From the NCBI GenBank assembly GCA_027341705.1, contig DAIELO010000059.1, positions 1 through 6,989 of the forward strand: 6,989 bases of DNA, in the 5' to 3' direction. The stretch is from Caryophanales bacterium (GTDB taxonomy: Bacteria > Bacillota > Bacilli > Alicyclobacillales > SLC66). Below the pieces are notes generated by a model. It made no database searches. It saw only the letters and a list, made by a program, of their open reading frames with translations, and was not told the DNA's origin. The stretch's first letter is position 1. Each line of letters starts with the position of its first letter. Of this stretch, positions 1 to 6,134 are shown piece by piece. Made by a program: the position numbers and the translations under genes.

Positions 1-602
1 TGTTACTATCATTAATGGCTATATTGGTCATTACCTTTGTGACTGCAGTTGGTATCTACCCCAATCAGACGATAAAAATATTGGATCATCAGCATATTTT
101 GCCACATTATCAAACGATGAGGCTGATTTCATTTATTGATCCGGCGTATAGTCCCACTGGATCTGGTTATCAGGTGCTTGAAGCGGAAATCGCTGTTGGT
201 TCAGGCAGTGTCTTTGGTGAAGGATTGCTCAAAGGTTCGCAGACTAACGGGAGCTGGGTTCCCTTTCAATGGACTGATTTTATCTTTTCTGCGATCGCTG
301 AACAATTGGGTTTTGTTGGTTCGAGCGTATTGATCATGCTGTTTTTAGTCATGTTGTACCGGATGATTCGGGTAGCAATGACATCGCTTGACGACTTTGG
401 AGCTTATCTGATTGCAGGTTCTGTGGGTATGTTTGCTTTTCAAATATTCGAGAATATAGGAATGAATTTAGTGATCAGCCCAGCAACCGGAATTACACTC
501 CCTTTTGTCAGTTACGGAGGTTCCTCACTTATTGTTAACTTTCTTAGCATAGGGATTGTGCTTAGTGTGTCTTTGAGAAGAAGAACATTGAGATTTGATT
601 AA
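1..602 (+). CDS. SEDS-family peptidoglycan glycosyltransferase (RodA/FtsW/SpoVE), C-terminal part
   Basis: This is a polytopic membrane protein of the SEDS family, which polymerises lipid II into glycan strands together with a class B PBP. The frame is open to the left edge (complete codons from position 3), so the true start lies outside; the ATG at 15 is internal. Visible: a first hydrophobic helix, a large extracellular loop with GYQVLEAEIAVGSG and the family motif TDFIF (Asp codon at 276-278; a conserved loop Asp is implicated in catalysis in the family), then helices LGFVGSSVLIMLFLV, AYLIAGSVGMFAFQIF and SLIVNFLSIGIVLSVS, and the signature LPFVSYGGSS followed by a basic tail. NIGM before the last signature fits RodA better than FtsW, but Bacillota carry several paralogues, so I give no symbol. 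No terminator is seen between this gene and glnA. Confidence 0.9.
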   Translation, partial: LLSLMAILVITFVTAVGIYPNQTIKILDHQHILPHYQTMRLISFIDPAYSPTGSGYQVLEAEIAVGSGSVFGEGLLKGSQTNGSWVPFQWTDFIFSAIAEQLGFVGSSVLIMLFLVMLYRMIRVAMTSLDDFGAYLIAGSVGMFAFQIFENIGMNLVISPATGITLPFVSYGGSSLIVNFLSIGIVLSVSLRRRTLRFD

Positions 603-613
603 AATCACTCTTG

Positions 614-630
614 CGTTAGATTACCTTACA
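614..630. promoter_or_regulatory. candidate GlnR/TnrA-type operator upstream of glnA
   Basis: The 17-mer CGTTAGATTACCTTACA agrees with the Bacillus GlnR/TnrA consensus TGTNANAWWWTMTNACA at all but two defined positions (first T is C, and the T after WWW is C). It ends 7 bp before the glnA -35 element, centred about 50 bp upstream of the expected transcription start. Upstream/overlapping placement is typical of GlnR control of glnRA in Bacillus. Sequence match and position are seen; binding is inferred. Confidence 0.45.
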
Positions 631-637
631 TTTGTTG

Positions 638-667
638 TTGACGTTTAGGGCGCATTTCGCGTATACT
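638..667 (+). promoter_or_regulatory. sigma-A-type promoter of glnA
   Basis: TTGACG (638-643) and TATACT (662-667) are separated by 18 bp, each one mismatch from the sigma-70/sigma-A consensus hexamers. Transcription would start near 674, giving a leader of roughly 37 nt. glnA can therefore be transcribed independently of the upstream SEDS gene. Confidence 0.7.
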
Positions 668-710
668 AACCACAATTACTAAAGATAACTAAGGTTAGGG
701 GATAGATAAT

Positions 711-2135
711 ATGACGCCGTCTGATATTTTGGCACTTATTCGCGAAAAAAACATACAAATGGTGGATTTTAGGATTATTGATTTACCAGGAAGACAACAT
801 CATTTGACCGTTCCTGCCATAGAAGTAGATGAAGAAAATTTGACGCATGGCATCGCGTTTGATGGATCGAGTATTCAGGGGTTTCGCAGTATTGAAGAAA
901 GTGACATGGTGATGCGCCCTGACTTAGATACTGCTTATATTGATGCGTTTACAGCTGTTCCTACGCTTGACCTATTATGTGACGTTTATGATCCAAATGG
1001 TGTGCGATACAATCGCGATCCGCGGTTTATTGCGCAAAAGGCAGAGAGCTATTTGAAGCAAACAGGCATTGCTACTAATGCGTATTTCGGGCCAGAACTT
1101 GAATTCTTTGTGTTTGATGATGTGCGATTTGCTACAGAACAGTCGGGTGCTTTTTATGCGATTGATTCTAATGAGGCAAACTGGAACACCGGTAAAGTTG
1201 AAGGACCTAATTTGGCTTACAAAATCAAAAATAAAGGTGGCTATTTTCCCGTACAGCCTACCGATAGTCAGCACGACTTACGTACGGAAATGGTGCAAGA
1301 ATTGATGAATGCGGGTATTCGTGTGGAACGCCATCATCATGAGGTGGCATCTGCAGGACAGGCTGAAATTAACTTCCGATTTGATTCTTTGACTAATGTG
1401 GCCGATAAGTCGATGTTGTTCAAATACATCATTCGGAACGTTTCTAAACGCTATGGTAAAGTGGCGACGTTTATGCCCAAACCTTTGTTTGGCGATAATG
1501 GTTCTGGCATGCATGTTCACCAGAGTTTATTCATGGAAGACACCCCGCTGTTTTTTGAAGAAGGAGCTTATGGCAATTTGAGTAAAATGGCGTTGCATTA
1601 TATTGGTGGTATCTTACATCATGCGCCTGCCATCTTAGCTTTCGCCACGCCTAGCACCAACTCATTTAAACGCTTGGTACCAGGGTTTGAAGCGCCAGTC
1701 AACTTGGTCTTTTCTAAGGGCAATCGTAGTGCGGCTGTACGCGTGCCGGTGGCGGCTGTTTCGCCAAAAACGGCAAGAATTGAATTCCGCACACCAGACG
1801 CTACTGCTAATCCCTACCTCGCTTTTGCGGCAATGCTGTTGGCAGGACTGGATGGAATCAAGAAGGAAATGGATCCGACGGCACTTGGTTATGGTCCGCT
1901 AGATAAAAATATATACGATCTTTCCAGTGATGCGAAAAAGAACATCAAGGCGGTTCCTGGTTCCTTGGAAGAGGTACTGCAAGCATTGGCTGATGATCAT
2001 GAATTTCTACTTGAGGGTGGCGTTTTTGACAACGACTTTATACAGACTTGGATTGACTTCAAACTAACGACAGAAGTGAAGCCACTGGCATTGCGTCCCC
2101 ATCCTTACGAGTTTCAAATGTATCTGGATCTATAA
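711..2135 (+). CDS. glnA: type I glutamine synthetase, GSI-beta-like
   Basis: Cytoplasmic ATP-dependent glutamate-ammonia ligase, the main ammonia-assimilating enzyme, active as a dodecamer. The 474 residues include the N-terminal beta-grasp domain (about 15-100, DGSSIQGF at 51-58) and the catalytic domain. Metal ligands are visible: E129, E131, E211, E219, H268 (NGSGMH 263-268) and E358, plus flexible-loop E327 (PGFEAP) and R339. The length, the extra segment around 146-172 (AIDSNEANWNTG) absent from Bacillus GSI-alpha, and the loop KNIYDL with Tyr402, equivalent to the adenylylated Tyr397 of the E. coli enzyme, place it in GSI-beta. The ATG start has AGGGG at 697-701 and an in-frame TAG at 696-698 rules out a longer product. 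No glnR adjoins it; it has its own promoter and terminator and appears monocistronic. Whether Tyr402 is modified cannot be told here. Confidence 0.97.
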   Translation: MTPSDILALIREKNIQMVDFRIIDLPGRQHHLTVPAIEVDEENLTHGIAFDGSSIQGFRSIEESDMVMRPDLDTAYIDAFTAVPTLDLLCDVYDPNGVRYNRDPRFIAQKAESYLKQTGIATNAYFGPELEFFVFDDVRFATEQSGAFYAIDSNEANWNTGKVEGPNLAYKIKNKGGYFPVQPTDSQHDLRTEMVQELMNAGIRVERHHHEVASAGQAEINFRFDSLTNVADKSMLFKYIIRNVSKRYGKVATFMPKPLFGDNGSGMHVHQSLFMEDTPLFFEEGAYGNLSKMALHYIGGILHHAPAILAFATPSTNSFKRLVPGFEAPVNLVFSKGNRSAAVRVPVAAVSPKTARIEFRTPDATANPYLAFAAMLLAGLDGIKKEMDPTALGYGPLDKNIYDLSSDAKKNIKAVPGSLEEVLQALADDHEFLLEGGVFDNDFIQTWIDFKLTTEVKPLALRPHPYEFQMYLDL

Positions 2136-2168
2136 GTATCACGTAGCTTTAATAATACTGAGTGTATG

Positions 2169-2196
2169 GCGTGCGCATTTTGTGCACGCTTTTTTT
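2169..2196 (+). terminator. intrinsic terminator of glnA
   Basis: A 9-bp stem, GCGTGCGCA (2169-2177) with TGTGCACGC (2181-2189), containing one G-U pair, closes a TTT loop and is followed by seven T (2190-2196). This is a textbook Rho-independent terminator 33 nt after the glnA stop. Confidence 0.93.
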
Positions 2197-2213
2197 ATTA
2201 AAAAAATAAAATG

Positions 2214-2222
2214 TGGTAGACT
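2214..2222 (+). promoter_or_regulatory. candidate extended -10 promoter of nfo
   Basis: TGG-TAGACT fits an extended -10 (TGn plus TATAAT-like hexamer with two mismatches). The -35 position falls in the T-tract and A/T stretch of the glnA terminator and is poor, so the TG extension would matter. Transcription would begin near 2229, giving a leader of about 20 nt. Confidence 0.4.
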
Positions 2223-2234
2223 AAATTAGAACGT

Positions 2235-2242
2235 GAGAGGGG
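2235..2242 (+). promoter_or_regulatory. Shine-Dalgarno site fixing the TTG start of nfo
   Basis: GAGAGGGG lies 7 nt before the TTG at 2250. No ATG or GTG exists in this frame between here and the conserved N-terminal beta strand, so the TTG is the only start that keeps the first strand of the enzyme intact. Confidence 0.75.
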
Positions 2243-2249
2243 TGTTTTT

Positions 2250-3113
2250 TTGCATTTAGGAGCTAATGTGTCGATTGCACAAACAGGGTTGCTGCGTGCT
2301 GTCGAGGAGTCAATATCATACAACGCTGATACGTACATGATTTATACACGGAGTAATCGCGGAGGTGCAGCAAGACCAATAGAAAATTTTCACCGCGATG
2401 AAGCATTAGCAATCATGACACAAAATCAACTCGCTGACCCTGTGGTTCACCTTTCTTATTTAGTGAATTTAGCTAGTCCGAAAACGGAAACTTTTGAGTA
2501 TGGGGTGATGGTGCTAACTGAAGAAATTAAACGAGTAGAATATTTAGGATTCAAGTACATCGTGATGCATCCTGGTAGTCATGTGGGAACGGGTACAAGC
2601 CAAGGTATCAAGCGTATTGCAGAAGGGCTTAACTCCATTTTGACGGGGGAAGAGTCATTGTTTCTTTGTTTGGAGACGATGGCGGGGGATGGTTCAAAAG
2701 TGGGGAATCAATTGGAAGAGATTGCTGAGTTGGTGGCTCTTGTCGATCATAAGGAACAAATTGGAGTTTGTATCGACACGTGTCACAATTACAGTGCCGG
2801 GTACGATATTGTCAATGATTTTGATGGATTTCTAAGTAAGTTTGACGATTTGCTGGGATTATCACTGCTTAAAGTGGCACACATCAATGATTCCAAAACT
2901 CCTTTTGAGTCTCATAAGGATCGACACGCCAATATTGGTAGGGGATCTATTGGTTATGAGGCGATCAATCGCATTGTACATCATCCTGCATTAAGCGAAA
3001 TTCCTTTGATTCTTGAAACGCCAGGCGGGTACTACAAACAGGAGATTGCGCTACTTCGCGGTGAAACAGATGAACTGCCCCCAGACGGGAAAAATACTTC
3101 GGAAGGCATGTAG
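2250..3113 (+). CDS. nfo: endonuclease IV (AP endonuclease)
   Basis: Zinc-dependent TIM-barrel AP endonuclease of base-excision repair, cleaving 5' of abasic sites and trimming 3'-blocked ends; cytoplasmic. The 287 residues match the usual family length. All nine metal ligands are visible by alignment with E. coli Nfo: H67, H107 (VMHPGSHVG), E142 (LETMAG), D176 and H179 (CIDTCHNYSAGYD), H211 (AHINDSK), D224 and H226 (KDRHANIG), E256 (ILETPGG). The motif around H67 is HLSYLVN rather than the common HAPYLIN, a mild divergence. Translation starts at TTG with a good SD. The gene follows the glnA terminator and seems to have its own short promoter region. Its TAG stop is only 2 bp from the stop of the convergent lipoprotein gene, with no terminator between. 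Product assignment is firm; a low-abundance or stress role suggested by the TTG is speculation. Confidence 0.96.
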   Translation: MHLGANVSIAQTGLLRAVEESISYNADTYMIYTRSNRGGAARPIENFHRDEALAIMTQNQLADPVVHLSYLVNLASPKTETFEYGVMVLTEEIKRVEYLGFKYIVMHPGSHVGTGTSQGIKRIAEGLNSILTGEESLFLCLETMAGDGSKVGNQLEEIAELVALVDHKEQIGVCIDTCHNYSAGYDIVNDFDGFLSKFDDLLGLSLLKVAHINDSKTPFESHKDRHANIGRGSIGYEAINRIVHHPALSEIPLILETPGGYYKQEIALLRGETDELPPDGKNTSEGM

Positions 3114-3115
3114 CG

Positions 3116-4708
3116 TTACGTCTTGACACTGGGATTATCAACGACAGAAAAATTCGCCAAGTCATGCCATCCAGAAAAACCAGGTACGGTCAGTTGTACA
3201 GAAAGACCTGGTGCGGGAAGGTATTCATAAAGACTTTGTTGTGGATAGGCAGTGTTTTGATTCCAAGCTAGTTTGATGCTAACTTTTCCTGTTTCTGCGA
3301 TTGGTTGAAGTGGAGTTTGTTTTGAACGAAGGATGAACTGGTTCAGAAGATGCTGGCTTACTGGATCAGTGGGACCTGCAAGCGGCCCAATAGAGTACAG
3401 CCAGTTATGCGCTCCCCAAGCAACGTACCAGTTACGATTGCCTTTTTTTGAATTTGTCTGCGTCCAACGCAACCATGGCCCATTGAAAGATTTAAGGATA
3501 AACTGATGAATGACAGGCAGGCTCCCAAAGAAGCTAGAGGTTGATTGCAATGAATGAGTCATGGTATTGACTACAATACTTTTCCCATTCGCGTTGGAGA
3601 TGAGTGTGTTTAATGTGCTGATCCAGTTAGCATAACTGGTAATTGTGGTGGATTGGGACACTTCTGTGACATCCATATGTACATTATTTGTACCTGATTT
3701 TGGATTCAAAGATAATGAATAAGACGATGAATTTTGTAAATTTACAGTCACTTGATAGGGTTTCTTAATTTGGTTTTTAAAATACAAGGATGGCAATTCT
3801 AGGTAAGTGGCGTGAAATGATTTAGCAATAGATTGTGCCACTTGATCCATTTCTGGAGGAATCCACGAAGCGATTTGGAGTTTTTTTTCTGTATTTATAA
3901 AATACGTTGAAGATCCAGAAACGAGATAAAATTGTTGATTAAGCACCACCGCTTCAAGTGGCCAATAGGGCAATTGTAGATTTTGAATCACACTTCCTTT
4001 GTGCGTGTCAATTAGGATAGGGTCATTTGGGAAGTGATTGGAAAATGAAACAAATAAATTCGTTGTATCATTTGATAGTGTATAGAGAGGACGACTGTTT
4101 GACCAGTTTGTAGCTAATAACTGCTTAATGTCGTGATTGTTGCTCACTTGATAGAGATCCTTGTTCATTTTTCCATTGGTACGTAGAGTGAAAAATACCG
4201 AATTTGCCCCTTGAAATAGTTGTATGCTTGGTGCGGGTTGGTTACCTTCAGATGATGAAGTGTACAGTAAGCCGGTTGACTCTACTGCAGATCCTTGGCT
4301 TGTTGATGACGATTTCCAAGTGCTGAAAAATAATCGATTGGATAGTGCCCCAATTAATGACCAATAAATGGTATGCCCTTCAATGAGATATTGTACGCTC
4401 TGATCGGGACTCACTGGTAACTGATATTGTGTTTTTGCAATCGTGATGCGTCCATTTTTCGTTATTTGTGCAGGGACTAATTGTGTCCACGAACGCGAGG
4501 AATATGCATTTTTTTGAAGAGGAATAAGCCACGTGGTAAGCTTTTTAGATTTGAATGTTGCATTAGTATCGTAATATCGTGCAGTGGTTGCTGAAGCACT
4601 GGTTGGTTCGGTTGCTGCTGCGTGTGTAGGGGCTCCGCAAGCCGTGAGTGGGAGGACTGATGTGAGTATACACCCTAATGTTACTACGTGCAAAAGCTTG
4701 TTTGTCAC
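3116..4708 (-). CDS. large lipoprotein of unknown function
   Basis: I do not recognise this 530-residue protein. It begins with a lipoprotein signal: basic N-region, hydrophobic stretch, then lipobox LTAC with the acylated cysteine at residue 24, so it should be anchored on the outer face of the membrane. A Ser/Thr/Ala-rich linker (about 27-45) follows. The body is rich in Ser, Thr, Asn, Gln and aromatic residues, with alternating hydrophobic strands separated by turns (for example around 105-130, 160-190, 205-240, 250-280), which suggests an all-beta fold, perhaps a propeller in the first half; this is only an impression. No catalytic motif is evident, and there are no cysteines after residue 24. 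The start is GTG at 4708 with GGGGGGA 8 nt upstream. It follows the terminator of the neighbouring secreted-protein operon, so it is probably a separate transcription unit, and it converges on nfo. Confidence 0.85.
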   Translation of the reverse strand: MTNKLLHVVTLGCILTSVLPLTACGAPTHAAATEPTSASATTARYYDTNATFKSKKLTTWLIPLQKNAYSSRSWTQLVPAQITKNGRITIAKTQYQLPVSPDQSVQYLIEGHTIYWSLIGALSNRLFFSTWKSSSTSQGSAVESTGLLYTSSSEGNQPAPSIQLFQGANSVFFTLRTNGKMNKDLYQVSNNHDIKQLLATNWSNSRPLYTLSNDTTNLFVSFSNHFPNDPILIDTHKGSVIQNLQLPYWPLEAVVLNQQFYLVSGSSTYFINTEKKLQIASWIPPEMDQVAQSIAKSFHATYLELPSLYFKNQIKKPYQVTVNLQNSSSYSLSLNPKSGTNNVHMDVTEVSQSTTITSYANWISTLNTLISNANGKSIVVNTMTHSLQSTSSFFGSLPVIHQFILKSFNGPWLRWTQTNSKKGNRNWYVAWGAHNWLYSIGPLAGPTDPVSQHLLNQFILRSKQTPLQPIAETGKVSIKLAWNQNTAYPQQSLYEYLPAPGLSVQLTVPGFSGWHDLANFSVVDNPSVKT

Positions 4709-4716
4709 CAGCCTAA

Positions 4717-4723
4717 TCCCCCC
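4717..4723 (-). promoter_or_regulatory. Shine-Dalgarno site supporting the GTG start of the lipoprotein gene
   Basis: Read on the - strand, GGGGGGA sits 8 nt before the GTG at 4708. It deviates from GGAGG by a G for A, which still allows G-U pairing with the anti-SD. The start gives a signal peptide of normal length ending at the lipobox cysteine. Confidence 0.65.
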
Positions 4724-4750
4724 GTCTCTTAGAATCCTTTGAATTTCATC

Positions 4751-4759
4751 ATCATATCA
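4751..4759 (-). promoter_or_regulatory. candidate extended -10 promoter of the lipoprotein gene
   Basis: The - strand reads TGA-TATGAT, an extended -10 with one mismatch in the hexamer. It directly abuts the T-tract of the upstream terminator, so the -35 position lies inside the terminator hairpin and has no consensus match. Transcription would start near 4744, about 35 nt before the GTG. Confidence 0.4.
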
Positions 4760-4794
4760 AAAAAAAAAGCGGGTGGGTAGCTTGCCCCACACGC
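4759..4794 (-). terminator. intrinsic terminator of the SpoIID-like/beta-sandwich operon
   Basis: On the - strand GCGTGTGGG (4794-4786) pairs with CCCACCCGC (4777-4769) with one internal mismatch, around an 8-nt loop, followed by ten T (4768-4759). It lies 24 bp after the stop of the 190-residue gene and separates it from the lipoprotein gene. Confidence 0.85.
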
Positions 4795-4818
4795 ATCAGT
4801 CCGAAATGCCTTGTTTGT

Positions 4819-5391
4819 TCAGGGGTGTTCATATCCTTCGCCGAGTTGGGACTTTTGCCGAAACCGATCCGCAAGTTGAATCAGCCAGAGGCGATGATAT
4901 GGCTCCATGTAAAATACCGGTTCGACCCGGGTGGAATCGGTTGACATGATTTTATATTGCCAAATGGTAGTTTTTGTCGTGGCACCTTCATTCATTTTTA
5001 CACCTGAGTGAATGGAGTCACGGTACCCATTTTTATAAGAAATAAGTGTAAGTTGCCCATGTAATTCATTGGCAAATAAACGATAGCGTGCGCTGCGGAT
5101 GACGGGTGCCGCAATCCATGGTGTCAAACCGTCTTTGCCCGTGTGATAGCGTTTGTTGTTCTCAATAATAACTACTTCAGCGCCAGTAAGGGGCTCCATG
5201 GTGCGACCGTCAATTACTTTTACTCGTAAATACCCGGTTTTTGATCCACGCACCACGGGGTCGTATTGCGAATCTTGTTGTTTTGCATGCACCGTGGATT
5301 GTGCTAGGCAGGACGGCACTAATGCAGCAGAGAGCATAATCGTCAGCGCAATTGAAAATACAATATGATGGAGGCGTTTGAGTACAAACAT
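4819..5391 (-). CDS. secreted protein with carboxypeptidase-regulatory-like domain
   Basis: A 190-residue exported protein. A basic start (KRLHH) and a hydrophobic segment (10-27) are followed by a probable signal-peptidase site after CLA (residue 30). After a polar linker, residues about 52-130 begin GYLRVKVIDGRTMEPLTGAEV and continue with a conserved turn and GYRDSIHSGVKM; this is the pattern of the carboxypeptidase regulatory-like/transthyretin-like beta-sandwich, a non-catalytic fold used for binding or adhesion. The C-terminal part (about 155-190) carries an aromatic patch, EPYHRLWLIQLADR, and ends basic-to-polar. The ATG start has a run of seven G 8 nt upstream, inside the end of the preceding gene. 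It begins 2 bp after the stop of the SpoIID-like gene, so the two are co-transcribed and probably translationally linked, implying a shared envelope role. The precise function is unknown. Confidence 0.85.
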   Translation of the reverse strand: MFVLKRLHHIVFSIALTIMLSAALVPSCLAQSTVHAKQQDSQYDPVVRGSKTGYLRVKVIDGRTMEPLTGAEVVIIENNKRYHTGKDGLTPWIAAPVIRSARYRLFANELHGQLTLISYKNGYRDSIHSGVKMNEGATTKTTIWQYKIMSTDSTRVEPVFYMEPYHRLWLIQLADRFRQKSQLGEGYEHP

Positions 5392-5393
5392 GA

Positions 5394-6032
5394 TTAAAGC
5401 CCCCCCACTTTTGGAATGTTTGTCATAAGTTTACCTGAGTAGTAAAAATTAAGGATGTCGTAGGGTGATCTTCCTAATTCAGCAAGATATTCAGATCCCC
5501 ATTGTGCCATCTTTTGCGCATTCCTGTATTGCCAATTGGGACTATTTTGGTATCCCGCTCTGTACGGCAGTTCTGTAATTTCCAGATTGGGATTGACATA
5601 AGCTAGTTGTCTCGTTTGATAATAGGCGTGATCTGTCGAATCTTGATTTGATTGATCCCGATAAAGTTGAAAATTGACCGTATTGTCCACATCGAAAGTA
5701 AACCCGCCAATGGTTACAGGGTGCAGATGGTGATACCACGCAAACATTTTTACTGCAATGGCCCCTGCTTCCAGTGCGGTGGGACGCCATGTCGGGTACC
5801 ATTCATTAGGTAGCACATTGCGACAGTACAGATCAAAATTAATTGTTTTTACATAAATAATGGCTCCCCTTGGATCAGGCTCTCCCCATGTGTTATTGTC
5901 CCTAATTGCCACACGAATACTGCTTGGAAATCCCGAGTTATTCAACGTATACACTTGGGCACTCACCAAGTGGATCGGTTCCAAAACCATGCTGAGTATA
6001 GCAGTCAGCATGATAACTTTTTGGAAGCTCAC
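5394..6032 (-). CDS. SpoIID/LytB-like secreted protein
   Basis: A 212-residue exported protein distantly related to SpoIID/LytB. SpoIID is a lytic transglycosylase acting on denuded glycan strands during engulfment; LytB-type proteins modify wall hydrolysis. Residues 1-25 form a signal peptide with likely cleavage after VSA. The body has SIRVAIRDNNTWG (38-50), the core NVLPNEW (72-78) followed by TALEAGAIAVKMFAWYHH (85-102), which aligns with the SpoIID consensus EALKAQAVAARTYAL, and a C-terminal MAQWGSEYLAELG...YDILNFYYSG matching the closing SpoIID motif. Differences are notable: Thr85 for the consensus Glu, Gly90 for Gln, and no GHGxGMSQ histidine. E77 of NEW is kept. It may be a distinct subfamily or a non-catalytic relative. 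The start is GTG at 6032 with GGGGGTGA 6 nt upstream; an in-frame TGA within that site excludes an upstream start. It is the first gene of a two-gene operon, divergent from speA. Confidence 0.82.
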   Translation of the reverse strand: MSFQKVIMLTAILSMVLEPIHLVSAQVYTLNNSGFPSSIRVAIRDNNTWGEPDPRGAIIYVKTINFDLYCRNVLPNEWYPTWRPTALEAGAIAVKMFAWYHHLHPVTIGGFTFDVDNTVNFQLYRDQSNQDSTDHAYYQTRQLAYVNPNLEITELPYRAGYQNSPNWQYRNAQKMAQWGSEYLAELGRSPYDILNFYYSGKLMTNIPKVGGL

Positions 6033-6038
6033 GTTCTT

Positions 6039-6046
6039 TCACCCCC
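6039..6046 (-). promoter_or_regulatory. Shine-Dalgarno site fixing the GTG start of the SpoIID-like gene
   Basis: The - strand reads GGGGGTGA 6 nt before GTG. This is the full GGAGGTGA site with G for A. The TGA within it is in frame with the gene, so no longer product is possible, and the next in-frame ATG (residue 8) is too far from the site. Confidence 0.8.
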
Positions 6047-6125
6047 AAAATCTTCACTCATTACTGTTCAATTTCCCCGAAGATGAAAAAATCATACTAA
6101 GTGGAATAAAATCAAATGCGTTTTT

Positions 6126-6134
6126 TGTTATAAT
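6126..6134 (+). promoter_or_regulatory. extended -10 promoter of speA
   Basis: TGT-TATAAT is a perfect extended -10 element. The -35 region at 17 bp spacing is A/T-rich without a good match, which extended -10 promoters tolerate. Transcription would start near 6141, giving a leader of about 37 nt. Confidence 0.65.

Noticed and set aside
666..698. Inverted repeat CTAACC/GGTTAG (6 bp arms, 21-nt gap) between the glnA -10 and its SD, as a leader hairpin or operator.
   Set aside because: The left arm overlaps the -10 and lies upstream of the expected transcript start, so no RNA hairpin forms; the arms are short and the gap long, so chance is likely.
975..1520. Open frames on the - strand and in other + frames inside glnA.
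   Set aside because: They lie fully within a strongly conserved gene, lack ribosome-binding sites and have unconvincing composition.
3080..3130. Possible bidirectional terminator at the convergent stops.
   Set aside because: Only trivial self-complementarity (CTTCCGAAG, too small a loop) was found, with no real stem.
2965..3165. Small - strand frame across the nfo/lipoprotein junction (66 residues).
   Set aside because: It overlaps both well-supported genes and has no SD or recognisable motif.
5300..5320. Lipobox in the 190-residue secreted protein (VPSC at residues 25-28).
   Set aside because: Pro at -2 is atypical and a normal signal-peptidase I site (CLA) follows at once, so ordinary secretion is more likely.
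6093..6099. CATACTA on the + strand, resembling a sigma-G -10 element upstream of speA.
   Set aside because: No matching -35 at 17-18 bp upstream, and the perfect extended -10 at 6126-6134 is closer to speA and sufficient.
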